Shown one piece after another: positions 1 through 13,282 of a DNA stretch of 64,000 nucleotides. A program made the position numbers and the translations under genes. The stretch is from contig NC_134837.1 in NCBI RefSeq assembly GCF_004210375.1, positions 18,540,586-18,604,585 of the forward strand, in the 5' to 3' direction. The first letter of the stretch is position 1, and the number at the start of each line of letters is the position of its first letter. Below the pieces are notes generated by a model. The model was not told where the DNA came from. It worked only from the letters and a program-made list of their open reading frames with translations, and made no database searches. Source of the DNA: Tachypleus tridentatus (Eukaryota > Arthropoda > Merostomata > Xiphosura > Limulidae).

Positions 1-427
1 ATTTTGGGCCTAAGTTTACTTGAGTTACTTGTATAAATAAGTAAAGTGTTCCGTGATTCCGAACACCAAATATGTTATCTGAGTAGCGACACCAGACTTT
101 ATTACCAATGCTAGTTTCTTGTTTTCAGTCGTATGTGATTTTTATTCACCACACTAAATGAAAACAACAGATACAGCAATCTTATAACTTCTCGTGATGT
201 GTTGGATTTGTAGGTAAATACCAGTTCCGATATGGAAATTACTGATACGTAAAATACAACAAAGAGCAACTTTTATCATTTCAATCAGTAAGCCCAAAAG
301 ATCTAAGTATATATATATGTATATATATATATACATATTTTGTTTTAAAATTTCAACAAGAATAGAGGCTATATAATAAAATCACATCAAAATTACACAG
401 AATACTGTCCAGCCACGTCTTTAAGCA
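1..427. other. Unassigned AT-rich flank
   Basis: No gene or known element is recognised here. A short TA/TG microsatellite lies at about 307-340. The 86-bp array begins just downstream. Confidence 0.5.
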
Positions 428-3400
428 ATTATTTTACAAACACACTATATAATCATTGAGTGTTGTTTACTTTCTTAATAACTACTATTTAAGCTAAGAT
501 CATTACATTATTTCAATTACACAAACATACTGTACAATCATTGAGTGTTGTTTAGTTTCTTAATGTCTAATGTTTCAGTTTAGATCATTACATTATTTTA
601 ATTTTACAAACATACTGTATAATCATTCAGTGTTGTTTAGTTTCTTAATGTCTAATGTTTAAGCTTAGATCATTACCTAAGTTTTAATTTTACAAACATA
701 CTGTATAATCATTCAGTGTTGTTTAGTTTCTTAATGTCTAATGTTTAAGCTTAGATCATTACCTAAATTTTAATTTTACAAACATACTGTATAATCATTC
801 AGTGTTGTTTAGTTTCTTAATGTCTAATGTTTAAGCTTAAATCATTACCTAAATTTTAATTTTACAAACATACTGTATAATCATTCAGTGTTGTTTAGTT
901 TCTTAATGTCTAATGTTTAAGCTTAGATCATTACCTAAATTTTAATTTTACAAACATACTGTATAATCATTCAGTGTTGTTTAGTTTCTTAATGTCTAAT
1001 GTTTAAGCTTAGATCATTACCTAAATTTTAATTTTACAAACATACTGTATAATCATTCAGTGTTGTTTAGTTTCTTAATGTCTAATGTTTAAGCTTAGAT
1101 CATTACCTAAATTTTAATTTTACAAACATACTGTATAATCATTCAGTGTTGTTTAGTTTCTTAATGTCTAATGTTTAAGCTTAGATCATTACCTAAATTT
1201 TAATTTTACAAACATACTGTATAATCATTCAGTGTTGTTTAGTTTCTTAATGTCTAATGTTTAAGCTTAGATCATTACCTAAATTTTAATTTTACAAACA
1301 TACTGTATAATCATTCAGTGTTGTTTAGTTTCTTAATGTCTAATGTTTAAGCTTAGATCATTACCTAAATTTTAATTTTACAAACATACTGTATAATCAT
1401 TCAGTGTTGTTTAGTTTCTTAATGTCTAATGTTTAAGTTTAGATCATTACCTAAATTTTAATTTTACAAACATACTGTATAATCATTCAGTGTTGTTTAG
1501 TTTCTTAATGTCTAATGTTTAAGCTTAGATCATTACCTAAATTTTAATTTTACAAACATACTGTATAATCATTCAGTGTTGTTTAGTTTCTTAATGCCTA
1601 ATGTTTAAGCTTAGATCATTACCTAAATTTTAATTTTACAAACATACTGTATAATCATTCAGTGTTGTTTAGTTTCTTAATGTCTAATGTTTAATCTTAG
1701 ATCATTACCTAAATTTTAATTTTACAAACATACTGTATAATCATTCAGTGTTGTTTATTTTCTTAATGTTTAATGTTTAAGTTTAGATCATTACCTAAAT
1801 TTTAATTTTACAAACATACTGTATAATCATTCAGTGTTGCTTAGTTTCTTAATGTCTAATGTTTAAGCTTAGATCATTACCTAAATTTTAATTTTACAAA
1901 CATGCTGTATAATCATTCAGTGTTGTTTAGTTTCTTAATGCCTAATGTTTAAGTTTAGATCATTACCTAAATTTTAATTTTACAAACATACTGTATAATC
2001 CTTGAGTGTTGTTTAGTTTCTTAATGTCTAATGTTTAAGCTTAGATCATTACCTAAATTTTAATTTTACAAACATACTGTATAATCATTCAGTGTTGTTT
2101 AGTTTCTTAATGTCTAATGTTTAAGCTTAGATCATTACCTAAATTTTAATTTTACAAACATACTGTATAATCATTCAGTGTTGTTTAGTTTCTTAATGTC
2201 TAATGTTTAAGCTTAGATCATTACCTAAATTTTAATTTTACAAACATACTGTATAATCATTCAGTGTTGTTTAGTTTCTTAATGTCTAATGTTTAAGCTT
2301 AGATCATTACCTAAATTTTAATTTTACAAACATACTGTATAATCATTCAGTGTTGTTTAGTTTCTTAATGTCTAATGTTTAAGCTTAGATCATTACCTAA
2401 ATTTTAATTTTACAAACATACTGTATAATCATTCAGTGTTGTTTAGTTTCTTAATGTCTAATGTTTAAGTTTAGATCATTACCTAAATTTTAATTTTACA
2501 AACATACTGTATAATCATTCAGTGTTGTTTAGTTTCTTAATGTCTAATGTTTAAGCTTAGATCATTACCTAAATTTTAATTTTACAAACATACTGTATAA
2601 TCATTCAGTGTTGTTTAGTTTCTTAATGTCTAATGTTTAAGCTTAGATCATTACCTAAATTTTAATTTTACAAACATACTGTATAATCATTCAGTGTTGT
2701 TTAGTTTCTTAATGTCTAATGTTTAAGCTTAGATCATTACCTAAATTTTAATTTTACAAACATACTGTATAATCATTCAGTGTTGTTTAGTTTCTTAATG
2801 TCTAATGTTTAAGCTTAGATCATTACCTAAATTTTAATTTTACAAACATACTGTATAATCATTCAGTGTTGTTTAGTTTCTTAATGTCTAATGTTTAAGC
2901 TTAGATCATTACCTAAATTTTAATTTTACAAACATACTGTATAATCATTCAGTGTTGTTTAGTTTCTTAATGTCTAATGTTTAAGCTTAGATCATTACCT
3001 AAATTTTAATTTTACAAACATACTGTATAATCATTCAGTGTTGTTTAGTTTCTTAATGTCTAATGTTTAAGTTTAGATCATTACCTAAATTTTAATTTTA
3101 CAAACATACTGTATAATCATTCAGTGTTGTTTAGTTTCTTAATGTCTAATGTTTAAGCTTAGATCATTACCTAAATTTTAATTTTACAAACATACTGTAT
3201 AATCATTCAGTGTTGTTTAGTTTCTTAATGTCTAATGTTTAAGCTTAGATCATTACCTAAATTTTAATTTTACAAACATACTGTATAATCATTCAGTGTT
3301 GTTTAGTTTCTTAATGTTTAATGTTTAAGCTTAGATCATTACCTTATTTTAATTTTACAAACATACTGTATAATCATTCAGTGTTATTTAGTTTCTTAAT

Positions 3401-3625
3401 GTCTAATGTTTAAGCTTAGATCATTACCTAAATTTTAATTTTACAAACATACTGTATAATCATTCAGTGTTGTTTAGTTTCTTAATGTCTAATGTTTAAG
3501 TTTAGATCATTACCTAAATTTTAATTTTACAAACATACTGTATAATCATTCAGTGTTGTTTAGTTTCTTAATGTCTAATGTTTAAGTTTAGATCATTACC
3601 TAAATTTTAATTTTACAAACATACT
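428..3625. repeat. 86-bp tandem array (about 37 copies)
   Basis: The same 86-bp unit repeats head to tail. Landmarks are CATTCAGTGTTGTTTAG, TTTCTTAATGTCTAATG and GATCATTACCTAAATTTT. Spacing between successive ATTCAGTG landmarks is exactly 86 bp where I measured it. The first two copies, near 430-600, are clearly diverged (CATTGAGTG, ACTACTATTTAAGC), while the interior is nearly identical apart from scattered single-base changes such as AAGCTT/AAGTTT. This is what recent homogenisation of the array core would produce. Every copy carries stops in all frames, so it is non-coding. Confidence 0.97.
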
Positions 3626-3897
3626 TGTGCTGGAATGTTTGTTTGCTCTATTTCATTTATTCTTGCATCGTCTGTCGTTCATTTTATTATAAGTTCGCAT
3701 TCATCTCATCAAAACTGTTTTTTTTTCGAAATTCTCGTAAATAATTTATACTTTATTTAAAACTGGCACTGTGTAAATGATTAGAATATTCCCGATTTTA
3801 AACAATAAGCACTGACTAAAGTTATTTGACATAAACTTAGGTTTTGTGATGTACAAATGTCAATGGAGAAAATTAATGTATCAATTTCATATATGTT
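3626..3897. other. Spacer between two satellite arrays
   Basis: AT-rich sequence without recognisable features, separating the 86-bp array from the 49-bp array. Confidence 0.5.
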
Positions 3898-6800
3898 TTA
3901 ACAGTAAAAACCAACGATGCATTTCTTATTAAACATAAAACATGTCTCAAAAGTGAAAATCACAACGGCATATCTTATAAAACATAAAATATATCTTAAG
4001 AGTGAAAACCATAAGTGCGTCTTTTGCAAAACATAAAACACTTTAAAGATGAAATCAACACTTTTATATCTTGTACAACATAAAAAATATTTCAAAAATG
4101 AAAAGAACACTTTACTTCTAATAAAACATAAAAACTTTAAAATAAAAATAACACTTTTATCTCTTGTAAAGCATAAAACATCCTTTAAAACTGAAAACAC
4201 TTGTGTCCCTATTAAAACATAAAACATACTTTAAAATAAAGACAACACTTCTATCTCTTGCATAACATAAGACATACTTTAAAAATGAAACCAACACCTG
4301 TATTCTTTGTAAAACATAAAATATACTTTAGAAATGAAAAACACTTTTGTATCTCTTGGAAAACATAAAACATTCTATAAAATTTAAACAACAATTCTAT
4401 CTCTTGTGAAACATAAGACATACTTTAAAAATAAGAACCACTCTTATATCTATTGTAAAACATAAAACATACTTTGAAAATCAGAACAGCTGTATCCCTT
4501 TTTAAACATAAATCATTCTTTAAAAATGAAAAAAAACACTTTTATCTCTTGTAAGATATAAAATATATTTCAAAAATGAAACGAAACCTTGTATTTCTTG
4601 CAAAACGTAAAACATACATTAAAAATGAAATAAAACCTTGAATTTTTTATAAAACGTAAAACATACTTTAAAAATGAAAAAATTGTCTATTTTGTAAAAC
4701 ATAAAACATACTTTAAAAATAAAACCAACATTTGTATCTGTTCCAAAACGTAAAACATACATTGAAAATGAAAACGGCAGTTGTATCCCTATCAAAATAT
4801 AAAATTTACTTTAAAATTAAAAACAGCAATCGTATCTCTTTAAAACATAATTTCATACTTTAAAAATGAAAACAACACTTGAATCTCTTGTAAAACAAAA
4901 AATATACTAAAAATGAAAACAAAACCTGTATCCTTTCTAAAACATAAGTCATTCTCTAGCAATGAAAAAAACACTAATATCACTTGTAAAACATAAAACA
5001 TACTTTAAAAATAAAACCAACCCTTGTATCTCTTGAAAATCGTGAAAATACATAAAATAAAAATAACACGTGTATTTCTTGTAAAACATAAAACATACAT
5101 TAAAATAACATAACACATATTATCTCTTGTAAAACATAAGATATACTTTTAAAATGAAAACAACCCTTGTATCTCTTGTAAAACATAAAACATACTTTAC
5201 AAATGAAACAACATTTCTATCTCTTGTAAAACATAAGACATACTTTAAAAATAAAAATAAAACATTTATATCTCTTTAAAACACAAAACATTCCTTAAAA
5301 CTTTAATACAACACTTGTATCTCTTGGAAAACATAAAACATACATTAAAAATGAAAATAAACCTTGTATCTCTTGTGATACTTTAAAAATGAAAAGAAAA
5401 CTTGTCACTTATGTAAAACATAAAACATACTTTAAAAATGAAACCAACACTTAAATATCTTGCCAAACGTAAATCATACTATAAAAATTAAAACAACACC
5501 TGTATCCTTGGTTAAACATAAAATATATTTAATAAAGAAAACAAATCTTCTATCTCGTGGATGAATTTAAACATTCTTTAAAAATGAAAACAACACTTTT
5601 ATTTCTTGTAACACATAAAACATACCTAAAAAAATAAAAACAACTCTTTTTATCCCAATCAAAATACAAAACTTACTTTAACAATGAAACCAATACTTGT
5701 ATCTCTTGTAAAATATAAATCATACTTTGGAATTGAAAACAACACTTCTATCTTTTGTAAAACATAAGAGCATTTACAAAATAAAAGCAACACTTCTATC
5801 TCTTGTAAAAAGTAAAACATAGTTGAAAATGTATCTCATGTAAGACGTCAAAATACTTTAAAAATGAAAACAAACTTGTATCACTTGTAAAATATAAATC
5901 ATACTTTAAAATGAAAACAACACTTATATCTCTTAGAAAATATAAAACATACTTTAAAGAAAAACCAACCCTTCTATCTCTTGAAAAAGGTAAAACATAG
6001 ATTAGAAATGAAAACAAACTTTGTATCTCTTGTAAAACGTAAAGCACACTTTAACAATGAAAAGAAAATTTGACTCTTTTGTAAAACATAAAAGATTCTT
6101 TAAAAATGAAACCAACACTTGAATATCTTGAAAATCATGAAACATACTTTAAAAATGAAAACGACAATTTTATCTCTTGTAAAACATAAAACATACTTTG
6201 GAGTTGAAAACAAAATTTTACCTCTTCCAAAACATAAAACACACTTTACAAATGAAGAGAACACCTGTATCAGTTGTATCGCATAAAACATACTTGAAAA
6301 TAAAAACAACACATATCTCTTGTAAATCGTAAAACATAATTGAAAAATTAAAACAACACAAGTATCTCTTGGAAGACATAAAAATACCTTAAAAATGAAA
6401 ACAACATTTTTTTCTTATAAAACATAAAACCTACTTTAAAAATGAAAACAACACTTGTATCCCTATCAAAATATAAAACTTACTTTAAAAATGAAAACAG
6501 CACTTGCATCTCTTGGAACACATAAAACATTTTTTAAAAATTAAAACAATCTTTTAACTTCTTGTAAAACATTAAACATTCTTTAAAATGAAAACAACAC
6601 TTCTAAATCTTGCATAACAGAAGACACACTCTACAAATGAAAACAACACCTGTATCACTTGTGAAACAAAAACCATACTTTAGAAATGAAAAAAAAACAG
6701 CTTCTATCTCTTGGAAAACATAAAACATACTTCATAAATTAAATCAACCATAGTACCTTTGGGAAAACGTAAAATATTCTTTAAAAATGAAAACAGTCCT

Positions 6801-8606
6801 TGTATTTCTTGTAAAACATAAAACATACTTTAGAAAAGAAAAAAACACACTAATAACTATAGGAAAATATAAAACATACTTTAAAAATTAAACCAACCAT
6901 TGTGTATTTTGGAAACGTAAAATATTCTTTGAAAATGAAAACAACACATCTCTCTCTAGTGAAACATAAGATATACTTTAAAAATGAGAACAACACTTGT
7001 ATCTCTTCCACAACATAAAACATACTTTGAAATAGAAAACAACACTTATATCTCTTGTAAAACATAAAATATACTTTAAAAATCAAAACAACTTTTCTAT
7101 CTATTGTAAAACATGAAACAGGCCCGGCATGGCCTAGCGTGTTAAGGCGTGCGACTCGTAATATGTGGGTCGCGAGTTCGCATCCCCGTTGCGCCAAACA
7201 TGCTCGCCTTTCCAGCCGTGGGGGCGTTATAATGTGACGGTCAATCCCACTATTCGTTGGTAAAAGAGTAGCCCAAGAGTTGGCGGTGGGTGGTGATGAC
7301 TAGCTGCCTTCCCTCTAGTCTTACACTGCTAAATTAGGGACGGCTAGCACAGATAGCCCTCGAGTAGCTTTGTGCGAAATTCAAAACAAAACAAAAACAT
7401 GAAACATAATTTAGAAATTAAAATAACACTTGTATCTGTTGAAAAACATAAACAACTAAAAATTAAACCATCCCTTGTATTTCTTGCAAAGCGTAAAACA
7501 TACTTTAAAAATGAAAACAGCACCTCTGTCCCTTGTAAAACATAAAATAAACATTAAAAATGAAAACATTTGTACCTCTTGTAAAACGTAAAACATACTT
7601 TAAAAGTCAAAATAACACCTGTATATCTTGCAAAACATAAAACATACTTGAATAAAGAAAAAAAAATCTTCTATCTCTTGTACAAATTTAAACATTCTTA
7701 AAAAATGAAAACGACACTTTTATTTCTTATACATCATAAAACGTACTTTGAAAATGGAAACAATTCTTGTATCCCTATCAAAATATAAAAGTTACTATAA
7801 AAATGAAAACAGCACTTGTACTTTACAAATGAAAACAACATTTCGATCTCTTGTAAAATATAAGACATCCTTAAAAAATGAAAACAACACTTATATCTCT
7901 TGTAAAACATAAAACATACTTTAAAACTTAAAAAAACACTTCTATCTTTTCCAGAACATATCACATACTTTAAAAAGAAAACAACTCTTCTATTTCTTCT
8001 AGAACATAAAACTTACTTTTAAAATGAAAACAATACTTGAATCTCTTGTAAAACATACCTTGAAAATGAAAATAATACTTGTATCTCTTTTAAAACATAA
8101 AACACACTTTAAAACTGAAAAGAGCACTAGTATCTCTTGTAATACATTAATAATGCTTTAAAATGAAAACAACTACTCTATCCTTTGTAAAACATACTTT
8201 TGAAGTGAAAACATTTGTGTCCCTTGTAAAACATACTTAAAAAATGAAAACAACATTTGTATATCTTGTAAAATATTAAAAATACTTTAAAAAACAAAAC
8301 ACTTGTATTTATAGTAAAACTTAAAACATACGTTAAAAATGAAAACAACACTTGTATCTCTTGTAAAGTTTAAAACATACTTTAAAACTGAAGACACTTG
8401 TGTTCCTATTAAAGCATAAAACATACTTTAAATATAAAAACAATGCTATATCTCTTATAAAATATAAAACATACTTTATAAATGAAAGCAACATTTGTAT
8501 CCTTTGTAATATATAAAACATACTTTAAAAATGGAAAAAAATTGTATCTCTTTTAAAACGTAAAACATACTTTAAAAATGAAAACAACCCTTGTACCCTT
8601 TGTATT
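3898..8606. repeat. Degenerate 49-bp tandem array (about 4.4 kb)
   Basis: The consensus is about 49 bp, built from TCTCTTGTAAAACATAAAAC followed by ATACTTTAAAAATGAAAAC and AACACTTGTA. Individual copies differ by many substitutions and small indels, so this array is much older or less homogenised than the 86-bp array next to it. Reverse-strand reading frames rich in F, L, Y and K (for example near 3898-4227 and 6850-7197) come only from the repeat and are not proposed as genes. A full-length SINE interrupts the array at 7121-7393. Confidence 0.95.
7121..7393 (+). mobile_element. SINE-A, full length, inside the 49-bp array
   Basis: A tRNA-derived SINE about 275 bp long. It starts GGCCCGGCATGGCC with an A-box-like segment and a B-box-like GAGTTCGCATCC. 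The conserved body reads GGTCAATCCCACTATTCG, TTGGCGGTGGGTGGTGATGA and AAATTAGGGACGGCTAGC, and the tail is AAACAAAA-rich. A 13-bp perfect target-site duplication, AAAACATGAAACA, flanks it at 7108-7120 and 7394-7406. The duplicated target is itself satellite sequence, so the SINE inserted after the array had formed. It belongs to the variant with GTGTTAAGGCGTGCGACTCG. Confidence 0.95.
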
Positions 8607-9060
8607 ACAGCATGTATTTCGTTGACAACCGCTCCGGAATCAAACACCTTAAACTGCATTCTGCAATATATGTTTGGCTAACCACTTACATAATTTGGCA
8701 CCCTGGCCTCTATTCTATAACATATATTTTGCTGACCACTTACATAACCTTGCACCCTGACCTATGTTCAGCACTGTGTTTTTGACTTTTGACTTACAGA
8801 TTTTAATACCCTGAACTGTGTTTCATAATGTGTTTTTACTGACAACGCACATATTTAGACACTATGATCTCTATGTTACATGTTTTTCACTGACCAATTA
8901 CAAAATCAGAATCCCTGACTTATGTTTTCTTGCACTGATTGTTTTTGTGTTGTTTTTTTTTGCTGGCCACCGTTAAAAAATTTCAAAAATCCTGATCTCC
9001 GTTCTGCAGTGCCTTTAGCTGGCCATTGTTACAAGTAATAATATATTGAAACTTAGCTGT
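8607..9060. repeat. Degenerate about 53-bp repeat (about 8 copies)
   Basis: Repeated landmarks GCTGACCACTTACATAA and ACCCTGACCTATGTTC recur every 50-55 bp, with strong divergence toward the right edge. No coding signal. Confidence 0.75.
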
Positions 9061-10085
9061 TAAAGTCGTGTCACATTTCGACATTTTCATTCTCCTGACT
9101 TAGTCGCTAAGAAAAGCAGCAGAACAATTTCTATATTTTATTTGCTGTTCATATAACTAGGTCAGTATCAAAATCACTACATTGCCGAATTCCGGTCTTC
9201 TGTAGAAGGTATAGTCACGTGGAAGAAAACGTATGCACTTCAACCTTTCATATAGACAACCGAGTTGACTGAATCAATACTGTTATCGTATAACGACTTA
9301 CACTTATTTAATATGCACCTTCTTATTGTAAATGGAAAGCCACACAGGTTCGCTCACTCTACTTTCAAATTCTGCATAATAACTCATATTTAAATATATA
9401 TTCTGTTAACAGACGTGTCATTAGTATGAAAAACAAACATTGAAGTGTTCACAACTTCATTCGTATGGTTTTAAAGCCTGCTTTTCGAGGGATCGGAACT
9501 TTCAACCATATAAATGAAATATCTCATTTAAGCTGTATTATTTCACCTTATAAAATTTCTGTAGCTTTGAAGCAAAAAAGTAAGGGTTAAGAATATAACC
9601 TTCACTTGAAGGATGTTACATGCATCACATCACCACAAACAAGGGAACATAACATCTTCTTTTAAAAGACATAACTAATTGTTGCAAACAATCGTTTATC
9701 GTAACTGACGATCCTCAGGTTAAGCCTAATGTTAGGCTTATCATAGAGAGTTGAAATATTTTTGTTTTATTCTAGTGAAACCACCTACGACACGATTAGA
9801 AATTTCACTATTTCTATTTTCGTTTTTTAACATGCACTAATTTAAATCTCTAGACAGGTACACTTTTCAGTGAGCTAAGTTTTCAAACACTACTTTTATG
9901 ATATTCTCTTGAATAATATGTAAGTAGAGCTACACTTTCCGCTGCGTTAAAGTTCCAAAAGTTAGAGTTTTTATTTGGTATTAAATTAAACAGTGAAAAC
10001 TTACGCATAATATTTGTATAGATTTAAATCTCCAGAAAGTTACAGATTTTATCGTATATTAAACGAAATGGGCCAGAAAAAAGAC
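9061..10085. other. Unassigned non-coding sequence
   Basis: No exon, transposon domain or SINE was recognised on either strand. All frames are short. Confidence 0.5.
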
Positions 10086-10440
10086 TAAACCTGATACTTT
10101 ACAGAGATTTATATCTATAGAAAGCTATGCCTGTTATCATATGCTGAATTACATCTCTAGAAAACTACGCCTGTTATCTTATGCTGAATTAAATCTCCAG
10201 AAAGCTGAGCCTGTTATCTTATGTTGAATTAAATCTCCAGAACAGCTATGCCTGTTATTTTATTCTGAATTAAATCTCCAGAAAGCTATGCCTGTTATCT
10301 TATGTTGAATTAAATCTCCAGGAAGCTACGTCTTTTATTTTATGTTGAATTAAATAACCAGAAAGCTATCTATGCCTGTTACGTTGTATTCAACTCAGTT
10401 TCCAGAAATTACACCTATTACCTTGCAAAGAACTAAATCT
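10086..10440. repeat. About 40-bp tandem repeat (about 8 copies)
   Basis: The unit resembles AAATCTCCAGAAAGCTATGC followed by CTGTTATCTTATGTTGAATT. Copies are moderately diverged, with small insertions (CTATCTATGCC) at the right end. Confidence 0.85.
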
Positions 10441-11260
10441 ACACATAGGGTTGGCTGTTACCTCATAGTTAAATAGACCTGAAGAAAGTCATGCCTATTA
10501 CGAACTAAATCTCTAATAAGTTACTCTAATATTGAACTAAATCTTATCACCAAGTCCAGTAAATATCCCGAAATGTCGTATGGTGGAATTATTGTTGCAG
10601 TGAGCCAACGAGTAACACAAATAAAAAGAAAACGTTATAAACCTCTTACGGCTTTCAAAGTTACGAGCAAGATTCTATGAATAGGAAGTAGCTAACAGTA
10701 ATGAACGTAGAGATTACACGTCACGAATTAGAAGTAACTCAACCTGTAAGTTTCATTGTTGCTAATAACAAGTTACAAAGTATTTCAATAATGGTATTTA
10801 ACGGTTTGAATAGCATGTTATAAATAGCAAGTAACTATTTAGTGTTATAAATAACGCATTAAAAACTAAGAACTACGTCGTCGTACGACAAACAGATCAT
10901 AAACTATGAAGTAATTCGTGATGATAAAGTCATTACTTTGAAGTAAGTTTCTCTAGTCCTTCAATGTTCCAAATATTACGTTGTAAACAACAAAACTAAG
11001 AAGTATCGGTAGCTACGAAGTGTCTTCCGTGTGGTCTTCAATGTTGTAAATAATGCATTAGAAACTCTGAAATAGTTCTTCTCGTATAATTCAATGCTAA
11101 AAATAACGTGTTAAAACCTACAAAGTCTATCTGAACTAAATTGGTTTTTATTGGCCAGTCTCTAGCGTGTAGTAAACAAATACATATGATATTTAATTTG
11201 TACTTTCAATCTCTGAATGAAGAACCTCGCCTAGCATCCTCGAATTTAACAAATAGACCA
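10441..11260. other. Non-coding, possibly very old degenerate repeat
   Basis: Recurrent short motifs (GTTATAAATA, AATAACG, AGAAGTA, CTACGAAGT) suggest a decayed tandem repeat of about 50-60 bp between 10660 and 11120, but the period is not clear. Nothing else is recognised. Confidence 0.35.
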
Positions 11261-11263
11261 ACA

Positions 11264-11436
11264 AATGTATCTCAGGACGGCTGGTGTGGGTATTAACACT
11301 TTTACCAGACTGAAGTAGAGAACAACGTTTCGACCTCCTAACGTCATTTTCGGGTTAACAAAGGTGACCTCTGGTTGTTCTCTGCTTTATTTTGGTAAAA
11401 GTGTTAATACCCATACAAGCCGTCCTGAAATACATT
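11264..11436. mobile_element. Foldback element (long imperfect inverted repeat)
   Basis: The left arm at 11264-11332 (landmarks CTCAGGACGGCTGGTGTGGG, TATTAACACTTTTACCA and AGAGAACAACG) is repeated in reverse complement at about 11374-11436 (TTGTTCTCTGC, TGGTAAAAGTGTTAATACCC, GCCGTCCTGAAATACATT). About 40 bp separate the arms, so the whole unit could fold into one long hairpin. A single diverged arm of the same family occurs at 37117-37212. There is no coding capacity. It is best described as a non-autonomous foldback or MITE-like repeat, and its parent transposon is unknown. Confidence 0.85.
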
Positions 11437-12762
11437 TTCACTTCAAATGGGCTGCTCGTCATCACATAATAGGCCTATATACAACCTCAAACAGAAAAAC
11501 AGGCCTATAGTCAGTCAAGAAACTGACCATAAGTCTGATTATTTCGAGAATGACTCTCACCCTGTTTACTTTGAGTGCATCTATAATTCTTTTAATTTAT
11601 TTTGAAAATAAATAAAGTCTTAACTTTCCAGTTTCACAAGCTACAAAAGCGTATTGTTCTTCATCAGGCAGTCAGTATATTAGTATACTATATAAGGATG
11701 GTTCAGATTGTTCAGCAAAATATTATTTTAAATATCTCATCGACAATTCATCAGAACCTTACAATACTGTATATTGTTTCCTTTTATAACAATATCCATG
11801 TAATGACTGAGTCACAAGTTCTGATAATGTCTGTAAATATCATAGCAAAAGTTTGGATTTCTGGATTTTTTTTCCAGTTCTTTCTTTATCACATGATAAC
11901 TTAAAACCAAAAACAAACAACTGTGTCAACCAATTTCACTGAGGTGACATAGTTTCAAACGGAGGATCCGCTTTTATATGTATTATTAATAAATAGTAGT
12001 AATTTTTAAAAAACTCACAATTCTAGTTTAAACTATGCTATCATTACCCCTTGAAGTTAGCTTTTTCACAAACATCTGTTGTCCCTTTAGATAGTTTAAG
12101 GACAGGTGAAACAGGAATTAGTAGCCAATAATAGATAAGCAATAAATATTACGTTGCAACCTCATTGTATTTAGAACTTTGTTATAAATACAACCTTTCT
12201 ATGTTTAATGAAACACTGCATTAAAACAACAAACAAACAAGTAAAGAAAACCTTTTGTAAAAAAGGAAGTAAATATATGGATGGCAGATTTCGGTTCTTT
12301 AAAAAGAGCGCAAAGGAGACAATAAAGATGGCAATTGAATTATCCCTACATAATAGCATAAGCAAGAAATAACATATAACAATATAATGTAATTATTTAA
12401 TTGCTATTGAGTTTAATTTATCGTATTTTTAGCTTTTAACATACTACTAAACTGTGTGCTTGTTATGTGTGGATGATACAAACGTCTTCCCTACTATCTT
12501 GTTTAGATTGTTTTTTGAAGGATTGATGTTAGCCATCCATTCAATTACTTGATTTTTGAAAAGTGTTCTTCACGTGTTGTATAATACAACACCACCTACT
12601 GGATAGCTTTGCATATACGTCGGTGGTTTGAGTGGCATTACGTCACAGTGAGTTTGAAATAAACCTGCCCTTGCTGATTCTATGCAAGTTTCTAATGAGA
12701 AGAATGGTTTATGGTCGATATGCTGTTCCATTGTTATTACAAAGTGGAATATTTTTATGTGT
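11437..12762. other. Unassigned non-coding sequence
   Basis: AT-rich sequence. Short open frames at 11602-11904 and 12171-12365 have no recognisable domain, and their composition matches the surrounding DNA. No gene is called. Confidence 0.5.
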
Positions 12763-12890
12763 GTGTATGTTTTCTTATAGCAAAGACATATTAGGCTCTC
12801 TGTTGAGTCTACCGAGGGGAATTGAACCCCTTATTTTAGCATTATAAATCTGTAGCCTTACCGCTACACCAGTGGTGGACAAGTGTAAGA
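12763..12890 (-). mobile_element. SINE-B copy (short tRNA-derived SINE)
   Basis: Read on the minus strand it gives CACCACTGGTGTAGCGGTAA, then AAGGGGTTCAATTCCCCTCG (a B-box-like segment), then TAGACTCAACAGAGAGCC and a tail. The same family occurs at 16722, 21134, 26988, 62088 and 62706. It is also the clear ancestor of the 46940-47870 tandem array. Confidence 0.8.
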
Positions 12891-13060
12891 ATAGGTTCAC
12901 CAAAAAGTAAGGAAACAAGGTAAGAATGAGTAAAATATGATAAAACTTTATTTGTAGAACCTCACAAGAGGGTGTTTATAACATCCGGTCCATGCCTACT
13001 TCGTTTATTATTTTATATCCTGTATATAATAAACGAGATGAACTGAACTTATAGAACTTC

Positions 13061-13170
13061 GTTTGTTTGTTTATTTATAATTAAGCACAATGCTACACAA
13101 TAGGCTATCTCTGCTCTGTTCAACCTGTGGTGTGAGTCCGCAGACATACCGCTGTGTCACTGGTGGGCAG
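13061..13170 (-). mobile_element. SINE-B copy, lacking most of the B-box segment
   Basis: Reverse-complement landmarks are GTGACACAGCGGTATGTCTG, CGGACTCACACCAC and AGAGCAGAGATAGCC, with an AAACAAAC-type tail. They match the copy at 16722-16850. The stretch corresponding to AAACCGGGTTTCGATAC is deleted. Confidence 0.75.
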
Positions 13171-13282
13171 AGCTTAGTTATGCTTACTATACAATGACTG
13201 TAGTTTCTGTGTATCGAATTATTGGATATAATACATGTACTATAAAGTGTGTTTATACGACACCAAAAGAATCAGTTATTCA

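Noticed and set aside
3898..8521. Series of F/L/Y-rich minus-strand frames resembling membrane proteins
   Set aside because: All lie in the 49-bp AT-rich array; the hydrophobicity comes from reverse-complemented AAAACATAAAAC motifs.
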